Shown: positions 36,279-46,137, counted from the stretch's first letter. The stretch: DNA of 64,000 nucleotides from Flexifilum sp963727545 (GCA_963727545.1 CAVSGS010000010.1:310001-374000); one strand, 5' to 3'. A program made the numbers and translations. The notes: generated from the sequence alone by a model not told the origin.

Positions 36279-37622
36279 CTAGCTGGCAGGGGTCGCGGCG
36301 ACCTGCTCCTGAGCCAGCTTGTCAGCAAGGCAGGTATCGCCTTCATTGACCGCCGTGTTCATCGCGTCCTGAACGGCGACGCCATTCTCAAGCACGGTGG
36401 TGAACTCCTGAACGAAGAACTTCGAGCCGCAGTCACCCCAGTAGCGGGAAATCTGATCCGGGATCGGCTTCAGATTGGCGAGATCCGCCACGATGTCCTT
36501 GGTGAGCGGGTCACTGCTCAGACCTTGGCTCTCGGCGATCGCCTGAACCGGCGTCCACGCATAGTTGGCGAATTCCTTGGCTCCGTCACCGGCGCCGATG
36601 TACTTCAGGAATTCCCACGCTGCGTCTTTGTTCTGGCTGCCGGTGTAGAGCGCGAAGCCCGACCAGCAGAGCACGTTGGCATTACCGGCGGGACCGGCAG
36701 GCAGCGAAGTCGTGCCGAAGTTGAAGCCGGAGACGTCTTTGTAGCCGTTCAGGGGCCAGACACCGGTCCAAGACATCGCTACCAGCCCGCTCTGGAACAT
36801 GTCGACGCCGGAATAGGACTGCGTGTCGGCGTTGGTGGGCGTCACGTGGTACTTGGTGTAGAGATCGCTGTACCACTGGAGCGCGCCAACCGTGGCGTCG
36901 CTGTTCATGTAGCCGTCAAAAGTGCTGCCGTCGGGGGCGATCAGGCTGCCACCATTTTCGTAGATGATCGGCTCAATCGCGCGATCCCACGTATACGGCA
37001 TCTCGATACCCCACTGCTGGATATTGCTGGGGTCGAAGTTCGGCGAAGTCGCATCGTTGCCATTGGCGTCGAGCGTCAGCTTCTCGGCAGCGTTGAGGAG
37101 ATCGTCCCACGTCCAGCTCGCGGTCGGCAGATCGACGCCCGCCTTCTGGAACAGGTCGGTGTTGAAGTAGACGATCAGCGGGCTGTAATCCTTGGTCAGA
37201 TAGTAGGTCGAGCCGTTGACGTCACCGAATGCCGCGACCGCCGGGAACAGGATACTGCGGTCAAAGCCGTTGGGACCATCAATGTAGGGATCAAGGTTTT
37301 CAGCAGCGCCTAACGCCACCCACTTGGAGACGTCGCCGTCACCACTCATGAAGATGTCCGGCGCCGTGCCGGAGGCGAACTGCGCCAACAACTTGGTGCC
37401 GTAGTCTTGCGGAACGGCTTCCAACTGAACGTCGACGTTCGGGTGGGCAGCTTCAAAACTCGCAATAGCATTGTTCCACGGGGTCAGCGCGTCACCGCTT
37501 TCCCAACTGCCCACACGCACAACTCCCGATAGCTCCGGAGTGGCATCCTGCGCGGCAACTTGAGCAGCGACCGCGACAATCGCCACGAACAAAGCAACCA
37601 ATACGATCCAACTTTTTTTCAT
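36279..37622 (-). CDS. CUT1 extracellular sugar-binding protein
   Basis: 447 residues from MKKSWIVLVAL, which has GGAAGGAACGAC just upstream; in-frame ATGs 24 bp earlier are less likely. Signal peptide to about residue 25 (AQVAAQDATPE). The mature chain has WESGDALTPWNNAIASFEAA, VDVQLEAVPQDYGTKLLAQF, GTAPDIFMSGDG and a C-terminal ALYTGSQNKDAAWEFLKYI, all typical of the family 1 solute-binding (MalE-like) group. It captures an oligosaccharide for the two permeases downstream. The LacI gene upstream on the same strand probably controls it. Confidence 0.92.
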   Translation of the reverse strand: MKKSWIVLVALFVAIVAVAAQVAAQDATPELSGVVRVGSWESGDALTPWNNAIASFEAAHPNVDVQLEAVPQDYGTKLLAQFASGTAPDIFMSGDGDVSKWVALGAAENLDPYIDGPNGFDRSILFPAVAAFGDVNGSTYYLTKDYSPLIVYFNTDLFQKAGVDLPTASWTWDDLLNAAEKLTLDANGNDATSPNFDPSNIQQWGIEMPYTWDRAIEPIIYENGGSLIAPDGSTFDGYMNSDATVGALQWYSDLYTKYHVTPTNADTQSYSGVDMFQSGLVAMSWTGVWPLNGYKDVSGFNFGTTSLPAGPAGNANVLCWSGFALYTGSQNKDAAWEFLKYIGAGDGAKEFANYAWTPVQAIAESQGLSSDPLTKDIVADLANLKPIPDQISRYWGDCGSKFFVQEFTTVLENGVAVQDAMNTAVNEGDTCLADKLAQEQVAATPAS

Positions 37623-37777
37623 GTCGTTCCTTCCCATGAAGCACAACTATTTACTGGCGCATCACCATACCGATACAGACTTTTCCCTTCGATCCCGCCC
37701 TCCTTTCACTGAACCCGGCAGGAATTGGTCAATTACACGGGCAGTTGATCACGCCCGATAACCAGCAGAATGAGCAG

Positions 37778-38818
37778 TCAATCAGCGCGGCTGTGATAGC
37801 CGAGGCTGGACTCGCGGACGACGAGCTGCGGAGCCAGCACGATATGCGGCTGTGCCAGCGCTTCGTCCCGCAGCAGCGCGATCAGGAGGTCGATCACCGA
37901 GTGCCCGACTTCCCAAATCGGCTGGCGCAAGGTGGTCAAGCCGGGCTTGACGTAGTGGGCAATTGGCATGTCGTCGAAGCCGGTGACGGCAACGTCGCGT
38001 CCGGGTTCCAAGCCGCACGCTTCGATCGCCTGCATCGCGCCGATCGCGATGGTGTCGAGCATGGTGACGATAGCGGTCGGTCGACGTTTACCCCGCAGTT
38101 CAAGCAGCTTTTGCGTCGCCTCGAAACCGTATTCGATTTCGCCCCTGCCCCGCACCACCCACTTGGGATCGATCGGAAGCGCGGCTTCTGCCATCGCTTC
38201 CCAGTAACCCGACAGGCGATCCGCGCCGACGCGCGAGCTTTCGGGCCACGCCAGCACGGCGATGCGCTCGTGTCCTTGCTCGATCAAATGGCGAACAGCA
38301 CTGGCGATACCGCCGCGCCCATCGACGTCAACTGAAGGCGTAGCATCGTTTTCGGCGACGCGCCCGAAGCTAACCACCGGCACGTTCAGGCGGTTGATCA
38401 CCGGGATGCGCGGGTCGTAGTACTCGACGGTCGAGAGGATGAAGCCATCGACGCGGCGCGCGTGGACGAGTTCTTCGTAAGGTGCGTGCACGTCGCGATC
38501 CGTGCGCTGCGGAAAGAGCAAAATGTGATAACCATACTCTTCGGCATGTTCGACGATACTGTGCTGGAACTGCTCCAAAATCGGGTTGGAATGATTCTGC
38601 GGCTCCGGCTGCCATGAGTAGCCGATCAAATGGCTGGATTGAGTACGCAGATTTTGCCCGGCGGCATTTGGGCGATAGCCGAGTTCCTCGATGGCGGCTT
38701 GGACGCGCGCGCGAACCTCCGGCGTGACCTGAATCTGGTTGCGAATCACTTTGGAGACCGTCTGGTAGCTGACACCGGCGCGCTTCGCAACGTCTTTGAG
38801 GGTGATATTCTTCGCCAT
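37778..38818 (-). CDS. LacI-family transcriptional regulator
   Basis: 346 residues. The HTH is at the N-terminus (ITLKDVAKRAGVSYQTVSKV, hinge region NAAGQNLRTQSS) followed by a periplasmic-binding-like effector domain (HLIGYSWQ, VDGFILSTVEYYDPR, GFDDMPIAHYVKPGLTTLRQP). It should repress in the absence of its sugar. It is upstream of and on the same strand as the CUT1 binding-protein operon, 155 bp apart. A 22-bp perfect palindrome 28 bp before its own start codon suggests autoregulation. Confidence 0.92.
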   Translation of the reverse strand: MAKNITLKDVAKRAGVSYQTVSKVIRNQIQVTPEVRARVQAAIEELGYRPNAAGQNLRTQSSHLIGYSWQPEPQNHSNPILEQFQHSIVEHAEEYGYHILLFPQRTDRDVHAPYEELVHARRVDGFILSTVEYYDPRIPVINRLNVPVVSFGRVAENDATPSVDVDGRGGIASAVRHLIEQGHERIAVLAWPESSRVGADRLSGYWEAMAEAALPIDPKWVVRGRGEIEYGFEATQKLLELRGKRRPTAIVTMLDTIAIGAMQAIEACGLEPGRDVAVTGFDDMPIAHYVKPGLTTLRQPIWEVGHSVIDLLIALLRDEALAQPHIVLAPQLVVRESSLGYHSRAD

Positions 38819-38845
38819 GAATGCCCGACTTTATTTTAATTAATA

Positions 38846-38867
38846 TTTAGGCGAACGTTCGCCTAAA
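38846..38867. promoter_or_regulatory. 22-bp perfect palindromic operator
   Basis: TTTAGGCGAACG followed by its exact complement; the core GGCGAACGTTCGCC has the central CG of LacI-type sites. It lies 28 bp upstream of the LacI start codon, over the expected promoter. Half-site pairing is unbroken across 11 bp. Confidence 0.75.
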
Positions 38868-39046
38868 CTGAATTCTACAATGTTTTGGATCATTCTGTCA
38901 ACATTGGTACGGTCGGGCTGGATGTTATACACAAATGCGGCAGCGAGCGTTAAAACGCCTCGACGAACGAAAAAAGGTGCTCACCGAAGGAGTGCCATCA
39001 CAGAATCACAATCACGCGATGGATTGGGCGATGATGATGCGGAGTG

Positions 39047-40466
39047 TTACGGCTGCTGGGCGACGGTGACGGCAGCGACGTCGTAATATTCGGCGACGCA
39101 GCGATTGACCCAGCTAGCGGCGTCCCCAGTCAGCGAATCGAGTCCTAAGCCCTGCGCTACGTCCACCGTATACGGCGGCAGACTGACCGCCGAGCCGTCG
39201 GCGGCACGCAGCAGCGCGTCGTCTCGATCCCACTCGCGGGCATATTGAGCGTAGACCTGCGCCACTTGATTGAAGCTGACCACCGTCGCCAGCGGTGCGA
39301 TCAGCAGCAGAATGAGGGTCACGCCGACACCAACGAACCGCCAGCGGGCTTGATGGCGCAATTGCTGACGCAGAATCGCGCCGAGCAGATAGCCAATCCC
39401 GGCATAGAAGATCGCCGCGCTGAACTGGATCACGATCAGCGCACGAGCGGGCGGCGGCGCGTTGGTCGCGTGGACGCCGGGAGCCATAAAAGCGGCGCTG
39501 AGCATGACGTGGGCGATCAGCCAAAGCAGCAGGATCAGCAGCAGGCGCGGAACGGGCACGCGGCTTAAGCGCGAGGGGCGCGACGACGGCGAACAGCGCG
39601 GCGAAACCGACTGCGCCGATCAGCGCACCGGGCGCGAGGCGCGGCGCGAACAGCAGCAGATAGCCCACCCCATCGACAAACGACATGATCAGCGTGTTCG
39701 CGACCGACGGCGACGCCTCGAAATTGACTTCGCGGATGGCATTGCCGGGCGAAGCCAGCATCAGCACCAGCGCGATCAGCGCGCCGACGATCTGAGCCGC
39801 CAACAGGATTTGCACCGCGCGCGACTGTCGCGCGAACAGCCAGAACCCGGCGAACAGCAGCAGCAGGAACATCAACTCAATCGTGACCACCGGTTCGGCG
39901 AACGAACCGATGACAAAGGCGATCAGCGCGGCGAGGACGACCATCCACCCGCGTGCTTGTTCGGTGCGGGCAGCGCGGAAGGTCAGCGCCAGCAGTACCG
40001 AGATCAGGAGGAGCGGCGCGGTATAGGCATAGGCAGCCGACATCCAGTAGAGTGACTGCCCTAACTGCGGCGTCCCGGCGAGCGTGACGTAGATCAGCAA
40101 GAGCGCCAAGGCGATCCCCTGTGCCAACGGATGTTCGAGCTTAAGCCAGCGAGCAAACTCGACCAGCGCCCACGCCGAAGCGATCAGCCAAACGGCGATC
40201 AGCAGCGCCGGAGAGATCGCGGGGAAGGTTTGCCCGAGCTTGAGCGCGCTCAGCAGCGCGACCGGCTGTGAGAGCCGCCCGCCCCACGTGTTGTACCAGA
40301 GCAGCGTCTCGTTGAGGATGGTCGTGTGGGCGCTCTCGTTGACGATGCAGAAATCGTCCGCCATGTAGCGGCTGAACGTGCCCACGTAAGCGTAGAAGAG
40401 CACCGGCAGCGCCAGCACCAAGCTGATGACCGGCTCGAAGATCGACGAGAGGCGCGCGTTCGACAT
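39047..40466 (-). CDS. Polytopic membrane protein, DUF6056-like (one frame break)
   Basis: About 472 residues with some eleven hydrophobic stretches, read across a +1 break near 39568 (CTT-A-AGC). N-terminal LVLALPVLFYAYVGTFSRYMADDFC and TLLWYNTWGGRLSQP fit a family of glycosyltransferase-like membrane proteins (DUF6056). After the shift, VPRLLLILLLWLIAHVML continues the membrane part and the protein ends in a soluble YTVDVAQGLGLDSLTGDAAS segment. It heads, divergently, the surface-glycan gene cluster, so a role in lipid-linked sugar transfer is plausible but unproven. Confidence 0.65.
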
Positions 40467-40624
40467 GTGGTTAGCCCAATGGTGCGGAGCAGAATAATTG
40501 CGAGAGACGAGCGTTTGCGAAACCCGAAGTCAGTTTAACATATAATGTGTAGGGGGAGACTTTAGGAAGCGCAAGCAGTCTCGCCCCGCCATCACGCTAA
40601 GAACGAACCGCTTTTAGGAAAACG

Positions 40625-41726
40625 ATGATACCGTTCAACGATTTGCTGAGTCCGAATGCTGAGCTGCAAAGCGAGATCGACGCGGCAGCGCTGCGGGTGC
40701 TGCACAGCGGCTGGTACATCCTCGGCACCGAGGTGAGCGCCTTCGAAGCCGAGTTCGCCGCCTATCACGGCGTCGCGCACGCGGTCGGAGTCGCCAACGG
40801 GACGGACGCGATCGAACTCGCGCTGCGCGCCGTCGGGATCGGTGCGGGCGACGAGGTGATCACCGTCGCGCACACCGCCGTGCCAACGGTCTGCGCAATC
40901 GAGCGGGCGGGCGCAGACTCCGGTGCTGGTCGACATCGACGCCGAGACTTACACGATGGATCCGGCAGCGGCACGGGCGGCGATCACGCCGCGCACGCGG
41001 GCGATCCTGCCGGTGCACCTCTACGGGCAGCCCGCCGACATGGTGGCGCTGAGCGCCCTCGCGCGCGAGCAAGGGCTGCTGCTGATCGAGGACTGCGCGC
41101 AGGCGCACGGGGCGCGGCTGAACGGTCAGTTGGTCGGCACCTTCGGCGATCTAGCGGCGTTCAGCTTCTACCCGACCAAGAACCTCGGCGCGGCGGGCGA
41201 CGGGGGCGCGGTGATCACGGACGACGCCGATCTCGCCGAGAAAGTGCGGCGGCTGCGCAATTACGGACAAGTCAGCCGCTATCAATTCGAGACGCGCGGA
41301 GTCAACAGCCGCCTTGACGAACTGCAAGCGGCGGTGCTGCGGGTCAAGCTGCCCCATTTAGACCACCAAAATAGCATCCGGCGCGAACTCGCGCAGCGCT
41401 ACGACACGCTGCTGGCGGACGCAGTGATCACGCCGAAGGTGCGGGCGGGCGCGGAGCCGGTCTATCACCTCTACGTCGTGCGCGCCGCTGAGCGCGACAC
41501 CTTGATGCGGCGGCTCAGCGATCAAGGCGTGCAAACGCTGATCCACTACGCCGTGCCCGTCCATCTGCAAGCCGCTTATGCCGATCTCGGCTACCGGCGC
41601 GGCGATCTGCCAGTGACGGAGCGAATCTGCGCCGAGATTCTATCGCTGCCGATGCACGCCGGTCTGCACGTCGAGCAGGTCGAGACGGTCGCCGCGGCGG
41701 TGATCGCCAGTCTCGCCGCCGTCTGA
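40625..41726 (+). CDS. DegT/DnrJ/EryC1 sugar aminotransferase (one frame break)
   Basis: About 366 residues across a +1 break near 40912 (GGC-G-CAG). MIPFNDLLSPNAEL and GWYILGTEVSAFEAEFA start the PLP-dependent fold; HAVGVANGTDAIELALRAVG binds phosphate; LLLIEDCAQAHGA carries the PLP-contacting Asp; FSFYPTKNLGAAGDGG has the PLP Lys in FYPTKNLG. The gene forms 3-keto- or 4-keto-sugar amines for surface polysaccharides or glycosylated molecules. It is 12 bp upstream of an epimerase gene, in a cluster of glycan genes. Confidence 0.85.
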
Positions 41727-41738
41727 AAAGGACAAATT

Positions 41739-42732
41739 ATGTTTGAAACGTCGCAGTTTTCAGGGAAAAAGGTGCTGATCACCGGGGGGCTGGGCTTCAT
41801 CGGCAGCAATCTGGCGATCCGGCTGGTCGAACTCGGCGCGCAGGTCACGCTGATGGATGCCATGCTGCCCGATCATGGCGCGAATCTGTTCAACATCGCG
41901 CCGATCCGCACCAGCGTGATGCTGACGTTCTCCGACGTGCGCGACGCCAACATCATGGGCTATCTGGTCAAGGATCAGGATTACCTGTTCCACCTCGCCG
42001 GGCACGTCGATCATGTGCAGGAGCTTAAGCGACCCCTACCCCGACATCGACATCAACATCCGGGGGACGGCGTCGGTCATGGAAGCCTGCCGCCATTTCA
42101 ACCCGGAGGTGCGGGTGATCTACACCGGGACGCGCGGGCAGTACGGCGAAGCGACCTCGCTGCCGGTGGACGAAACCGCGCCGACGATGCCCAAAGCCCT
42201 CCAAGAAATCTCCAATCTGACCGCCGAAAAAATCACCCACATGTATCATCAAGTGCACAATGTCCGCTCGGTGATGCTGCGGCTGACCAACATCTACGGC
42301 GAGCGCGGGCAGATGCGCCATTCGCGCTACGGCGTCGCCAACTGGTTCATCCGGCAGGCGATCGACGGCGAAGAAATCAAGGTTTTCGGCACGGGCGAGA
42401 TCAAGCGCGACTTTTTGTACATCGACGACTGCATCGACGCGCTGCTGATGAGTGCGCTCTGCGACGAGGCTTACGGCGAAATCTTCAACGTCGCGACCGG
42501 CGATCCGCTGGATTTCGTGACGCTCGCCAAAACGCTGGTCGAGGTCGCGCGGAGCGGTAGTTGGACTTTCGCGCCATTCTCGCCGGAACGCGCCGCGCAG
42601 GAGCCGGGTGATTTCTACGCCGACATCAGCAAGATCAAGCAGATGATCGATTGGGAGCCGCGAACGTCGCTGCACGACGGGCTGACCAAGTCGGTCGCCT
42701 ACTATCGGCTGAATAAGGGGCATTATTGGTGA
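41739..42732 (+). CDS. NAD-dependent epimerase/dehydratase (one frame break)
   Basis: About 330 residues across a +1 break near 42021 (CTT-A-AGC). Rossmann motif VLITGGLGFIGSNLAIRL binds NAD; the SDR Ser/Tyr/Lys region is less canonical (TGTRGQYGEA, ISNLTAEKITHMYH); RLTNIYGERGQMRHSRYG and FVTLAKTLVEVA follow. It resembles UDP-glucose 4-epimerase/dTDP-glucose-dehydratase family members acting on nucleotide sugars. The junction restored is VQEL then SDPYPDIDINIRGT. Likely a partner of the adjacent aminotransferase in making an amino-sugar. Confidence 0.83.
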
Positions 42733-42738
42733 GAACGA

Positions 42739-42776
42739 CCTCACCCCCTGCCCCTCTCCCTAGGAGAGGGGAAAAA
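42739..42776. repeat. Family B intergenic element
   Basis: CCTCACCCCCTGCCCCTCTC, CCTA, GGAGAGGGGAAAAACAGG, 7 bp after the epimerase stop; a related CCCCCCTCGATGTAATGGAGAGGGG-like copy (key arms CCCCTC and GAGGGG) follows at 42800-42829. Confidence 0.65.
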
Positions 42777-42869
42777 CAGGTTGCAGCGGATTTTCAAAGT
42801 CCCCCCTCGATGTAATGGAGAGGGGATTTAGGGACGAGGTTGGGTATTGAGGGGAATGGGTAAAGGCTG

Positions 42870-43619
42870 ATGAGCAAAACGACGTTTGAGGATTTATCGT
42901 ACGCGACCTACCGCAAGCTGGCAGCCGACGAGTCGCTGAGCGAGTATGAGAAGATCGGCTTTCCCAACTCGTATCGCAAGGGCTATGGCGCAGCGATCTT
43001 CGCCGACATCTGCGCCAAGCTGCCCAAGCTAGCAACGCCCAAGCAAACCGTGCTCGACATCGGTCCGGGCTGCAGCGAAGTACCGCGCCTGATGATCGAG
43101 TTCTGCCGCCAGCAGGAACACACATTGATCCTGATCGACGCGCCGGAGATGCTCGATCAACTGCCGGACGAGCCGTTCATCACCAAAATCCCGGCGTACT
43201 ATCCGAAGGAGTGCCCGCAGTTGTTCGCGGACTACGCGGGCAAGATCGACGTCGCCATCGCTTACAGCTTACTGCACATCGCCTTCGCCGAGGGCATCCT
43301 CTATCCGTTCGTCGACCAAACGCTGCCGCTGCTGGCGGACGGCGGACAGTGGCTGATCGGCGACGTGCCCAACGTTTCGATGCGCAAGCGCTTTTTCAGT
43401 TCGCCGAACGGCGTTCGCTTTCACCAGCAGTTCATGAACACCACCGACGAGCCGGAAGTCCGCTTCAACCTGCCCGAACCCGAGCAGATCGACGATGCGC
43501 TGCTGTTCGGCTTGCTGCTGCGCGTCCGCGCCGCCGGGTTCGACAGCTACATCCTGCCGCAGCCGGAATCGCTGCCGATGGCGAACCGGCGCGAAGACCT
43601 GCTGGTGCTCAAGCCCTGA
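42870..43619 (+). CDS. SAM-dependent methyltransferase of the glycan cluster
   Basis: 249 residues. Motif I is QTVLDIGPGCSEVPRLMI, followed by LILIDAPEMLDQLP (acidic strand), IDVAIAYSLLHIAFAEG (post-motif) and WLIGDVPNVSMRKRFF. This is a class I methyltransferase, with a GPG in place of the usual GxGxG second Gly. It overlaps the next gene by 1 bp (TGATG), so the two are translationally coupled. It probably methylates a sugar or sugar amine made by the upstream enzymes (inference). Confidence 0.8.
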   Translation: MSKTTFEDLSYATYRKLAADESLSEYEKIGFPNSYRKGYGAAIFADICAKLPKLATPKQTVLDIGPGCSEVPRLMIEFCRQQEHTLILIDAPEMLDQLPDEPFITKIPAYYPKECPQLFADYAGKIDVAIAYSLLHIAFAEGILYPFVDQTLPLLADGGQWLIGDVPNVSMRKRFFSSPNGVRFHQQFMNTTDEPEVRFNLPEPEQIDDALLFGLLLRVRAAGFDSYILPQPESLPMANRREDLLVLKP

Positions 43620-44555
43620 TGATCGTCCGGCGCTACACGGCAGCGGATCAGGCGGCGTGGGATGAGTTCGTACAGTCGAGCAAGAACGGTTGGTTCCTGT
43701 TCGAGCGCAGCTACATGGACTACCACGCTGACCGCTTCGCCGATCACTCGCTGCTGGTCTACGACGACAAAGACCGCTTGATCGCGCTGCTGCCCGCCAA
43801 CCAGCGCGGCACGACGCTGGTCAGTCACGGCGGGCTGACCTACGGCGGCTTGATCAGCGACGAGCGGATGAAAACGCCGCTGATGCTGGACGTTTTCGAT
43901 CAACTCCGCGCCTACTGCGCCAAGCAAAGAATCACTGAGATCGTCTACAAAGCGATCCCGTATACCTATCACCGACTGCCCGCCGACGAGGATCGCTACG
44001 CGCTCTATCTGAGCGGCGCGGAGTTGATCGCGCGCCGGGTGATCAGCGTGATCGATCAGCGGGCGCGGCTGCCCTTTCAGGGGCGACGGACACGCGGCGT
44101 CAAGAAAGCGACGCAAGCGGGCGTCAGCGTGAGCGCGTCGGACGACTTCGCGAGCTACTGGGCGCTGCTCGACGGCGTGCTCTGGACGACGCATCAGGCG
44201 CATCCCGTGCACAGCTTGGACGAAATCGGCTTGCTGCACAAGCGCTTCCCGCAGAACATCCGACTGCACGTCGCCTGCGCCGGGGACGAAATGATCGCCG
44301 GGGTGCTGATGTACGTCAGCGACCACAGTGGCGCGGTCGCAGTACATCGCCGCCAATGAGCACGGCAAAGCGCTCGGCGCACTCGATTTGCTGTTCGACC
44401 ACCTGATCAACGATGCCTATGCCGGTTGGCGCTATTTCGACTTCGGCACCTCACACAATCCGGCGGACGACGCGCTGAACGTCGGGCTGATCACGCAGAA
44501 AGAAGAATTCGGCGGGCGGGCGGTTGTGTGCGATACGTATCGGGTGAAAACGTGA
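43619..44555 (+). CDS. FemAB/GNAT-like N-acyltransferase (one frame break)
   Basis: About 311 residues; starts at ATG overlapping the upstream stop. The +1 break is near 44339 (GTC-G-CAG). MIVRRYTAADQAAWDEFVQ and FERSYMDYHADRFADHSLLV are typical of the first half of FemAB-like (DUF482/CelD-like) acyltransferases; the second half has YIAANEHGKALGALDLLFDHL and YFDFGTSHNPADDALN, with the GLITQKEEFGGR strand. Such proteins acylate amino-sugars or peptidoglycan. Next to an aminotransferase and an epimerase it could N-acylate the amino-sugar. Confidence 0.72.
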
Positions 44556-44627
44556 ACCCCTCACCCCGGAACTGCGTTCCGACCCTCTGCGAGCCTCCGG
44601 CTCGTCTGCGCAAGCGGGGAGCGGGTA
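44556..44627. repeat. Family B intergenic element, expanded
   Basis: CCCCTCACCCCGGAACTGCG, a CTCTGCGAGCCTCCGGCTCG insert with its own small palindrome (GAGCC.CCGG.CTC), then GCGGGGAGCGGG. It starts right after the FemAB-like stop. Confidence 0.5.
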
Positions 44628-44680
44628 TAGCGCTAACGACACAAAAGACGTTAGTACTACGGTAGAAATTGCGCGTTTTT

Positions 44681-44704
44681 GTAGGGGCGCACGGCTGTGC
44701 GCCC
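44681..44704. repeat. Family A palindrome, one arm truncated
   Basis: GTAGGGGCGCAC, GGCT, GTGCGCCC: an 8-bp stem (44685-44692 with 44697-44704) whose final CTAC end is missing. It lies 77 bp before the GT2 start. Confidence 0.6.
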
Positions 44705-44780
44705 GAAAGACTACACTCGTTGCACTCTAGAGAAAAGGCGCTTTGCCGAGTTATCGAGTGTCAACACTGAAGGGGAAACT

Positions 44781-45704
44781 ATGAAAACGGTCTCGGTCGT
44801 CGTCCCGGTTTACTACAATGCCGAATCGCTGCCGCTGCTGTTCGTGGAACTGCAAAAAGTCGAGGCAGAGCTTCACGAGCGCGATTGCGCCATGGAACTG
44901 GTCTTTGTCGACGACGGTTCCGGCGACGACTCGATGATCGAACTGTTGAAGATCAAGAACCAGCGACCGGACACGCGAGTAGTCAAGTTAGCGCGCAACT
45001 TCGGCGCGGTGCATTCGTCCAAAGTGGGGCTGAACTACATCACCGGCGACTGTTTCATGTGGCTGGCAGCCGACCTGCAAGACCCGCCCGAATTGGTGAT
45101 CGAGATGACCGACCAGTGGCTCGCCGGGTCGAAATTCGTGATCGCGCTGCGCGAGAGCCGGGTCGATCCGCCGCTGACGACCCTGTTCGCCAACCTCTAT
45201 CACTGGCTGGTCAAAGCGATGATCAGCCCGGATTACCCGAAAGGCGGCTTCGACATCGCGCTGATGGACGCCGCGCTGGTCCCGCACATCCGCGACAGCA
45301 GCAAGAACATCAACACGACGCTGCTCGCCTACTGGCTCGGTCACAAACCCGCGACAGTCTACTACGAGCGGCGCGAACGGCAGCACGGCAAGTCGCGCTG
45401 GACCTTCGCCAAGAAACTGACCTACTTCATCGACTCGATCCTCGGCTTCTCGGTGCTGCCGATCCGCATCATTTCAGCCATCGGTTTTCTCGTCTCGCTG
45501 CTGTCGTTCGCCTATGGTGCTTACGTCGTCATTCCGGCGATTTTCGGCTACAGCGACGTCGCCGGTTTCCCGTCGCTGGTCGCGCTGATCAGCTTCCTGC
45601 TCGGTTTGATCATCATCATTCTGGGGATCATCGGGGAGTACGTGTGGCGCATCTTCGACGAAGTCACCAAGCGACCGGAAGTCGTGGTCGATGAGGTCTA
45701 TTGA
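44781..45704 (+). CDS. Glycosyltransferase family 2 (polyprenol-phosphate sugar type)
   Basis: 307 residues from MKTVSVVVPVYYN, with GAAGGGGAAACT just upstream; an earlier in-frame ATG at 44697 runs through a repeat and is unlikely. GT-A fold: VVPVYYNAE, FVDDGSGDDSM (nucleotide site), WLAADLQDPPELV (DxD-like), and GGFDIALMD. Two C-terminal hydrophobic segments (IISAIGFLVSLLSFAYGAYV, LISFLLGLIIIILGIIGEYV) anchor it as in GtrB/DPM-type enzymes. It loads a sugar onto undecaprenyl phosphate, with the overlapping GtrA gene as the likely flippase. Confidence 0.92.
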   Translation: MKTVSVVVPVYYNAESLPLLFVELQKVEAELHERDCAMELVFVDDGSGDDSMIELLKIKNQRPDTRVVKLARNFGAVHSSKVGLNYITGDCFMWLAADLQDPPELVIEMTDQWLAGSKFVIALRESRVDPPLTTLFANLYHWLVKAMISPDYPKGGFDIALMDAALVPHIRDSSKNINTTLLAYWLGHKPATVYYERRERQHGKSRWTFAKKLTYFIDSILGFSVLPIRIISAIGFLVSLLSFAYGAYVVIPAIFGYSDVAGFPSLVALISFLLGLIIIILGIIGEYVWRIFDEVTKRPEVVVDEVY

Positions 45705-46089
45705 TCGGCGCTTCGGCGAGCCGCTGCGCTACCTGCTCGCGGGCGGGCTGAACACCGCCACCACCTACGCCATCTATTTGCTGCTGCTGCCGCTGATCGG
45801 CTACGCGGTCGCCTACACCGTGACCTACGCCGGAGGTATCTTCTTCGCCTACTACCTGAGCGCCCGCTTCGTCTTTCGACGCCCGCTCAACTGGCGACAC
45901 GCGGTGCAGTATCCGCTGGTTTACGCGCTGCAATACGGCTTAGGCATCACGCTGACGACGCTGCTGGTCGAGTTCGCGCACGTCAACGCCGAATTCGTGC
46001 CGCCGGTCGTGATCGTGATCACGCTGCCGTTCACGTTCCTGCTGAGCCGCTGGATTATCAAGAAACCGCACGCCCAAACCCCGATATAG
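45691..46089 (+). CDS. gtrA: GtrA-like membrane protein
   Basis: 132 residues, four hydrophobic segments (LRYLLAGGLNTATTYAIYLL, YAVAYTVTYAGGIFFAYYL, YPLVYALQYGLGITLTTLLV, VIVITLPFTFLLSRWII). The opening FGEPLRYLLAGGLNTATTYA and a final SRWII are the GtrA/DPMS-flippase signature. It overlaps the GT2 gene by 14 bp, the usual GtrA-GtrB pairing. Together they would present lipid-linked sugars on the outer side of the membrane for surface decoration. Confidence 0.92.
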   Translation: MRSIDRRFGEPLRYLLAGGLNTATTYAIYLLLLPLIGYAVAYTVTYAGGIFFAYYLSARFVFRRPLNWRHAVQYPLVYALQYGLGITLTTLLVEFAHVNAEFVPPVVIVITLPFTFLLSRWIIKKPHAQTPI

Positions 46090-46110
46090 ACCAGAGAGAT
46101 AGGGGAAAAC

Positions 46111-46135
46111 GGGCGGAACTGAGTTCCGCCCCTAC
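46111..46135. repeat. Family A palindrome
   Basis: GGGCGGAACT, G, AGTTCCGCCC then CTAC; 10-bp stem. It directly abuts a family B element and lies between convergent genes. Confidence 0.65.
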
Positions 46136-46137
46136 AG

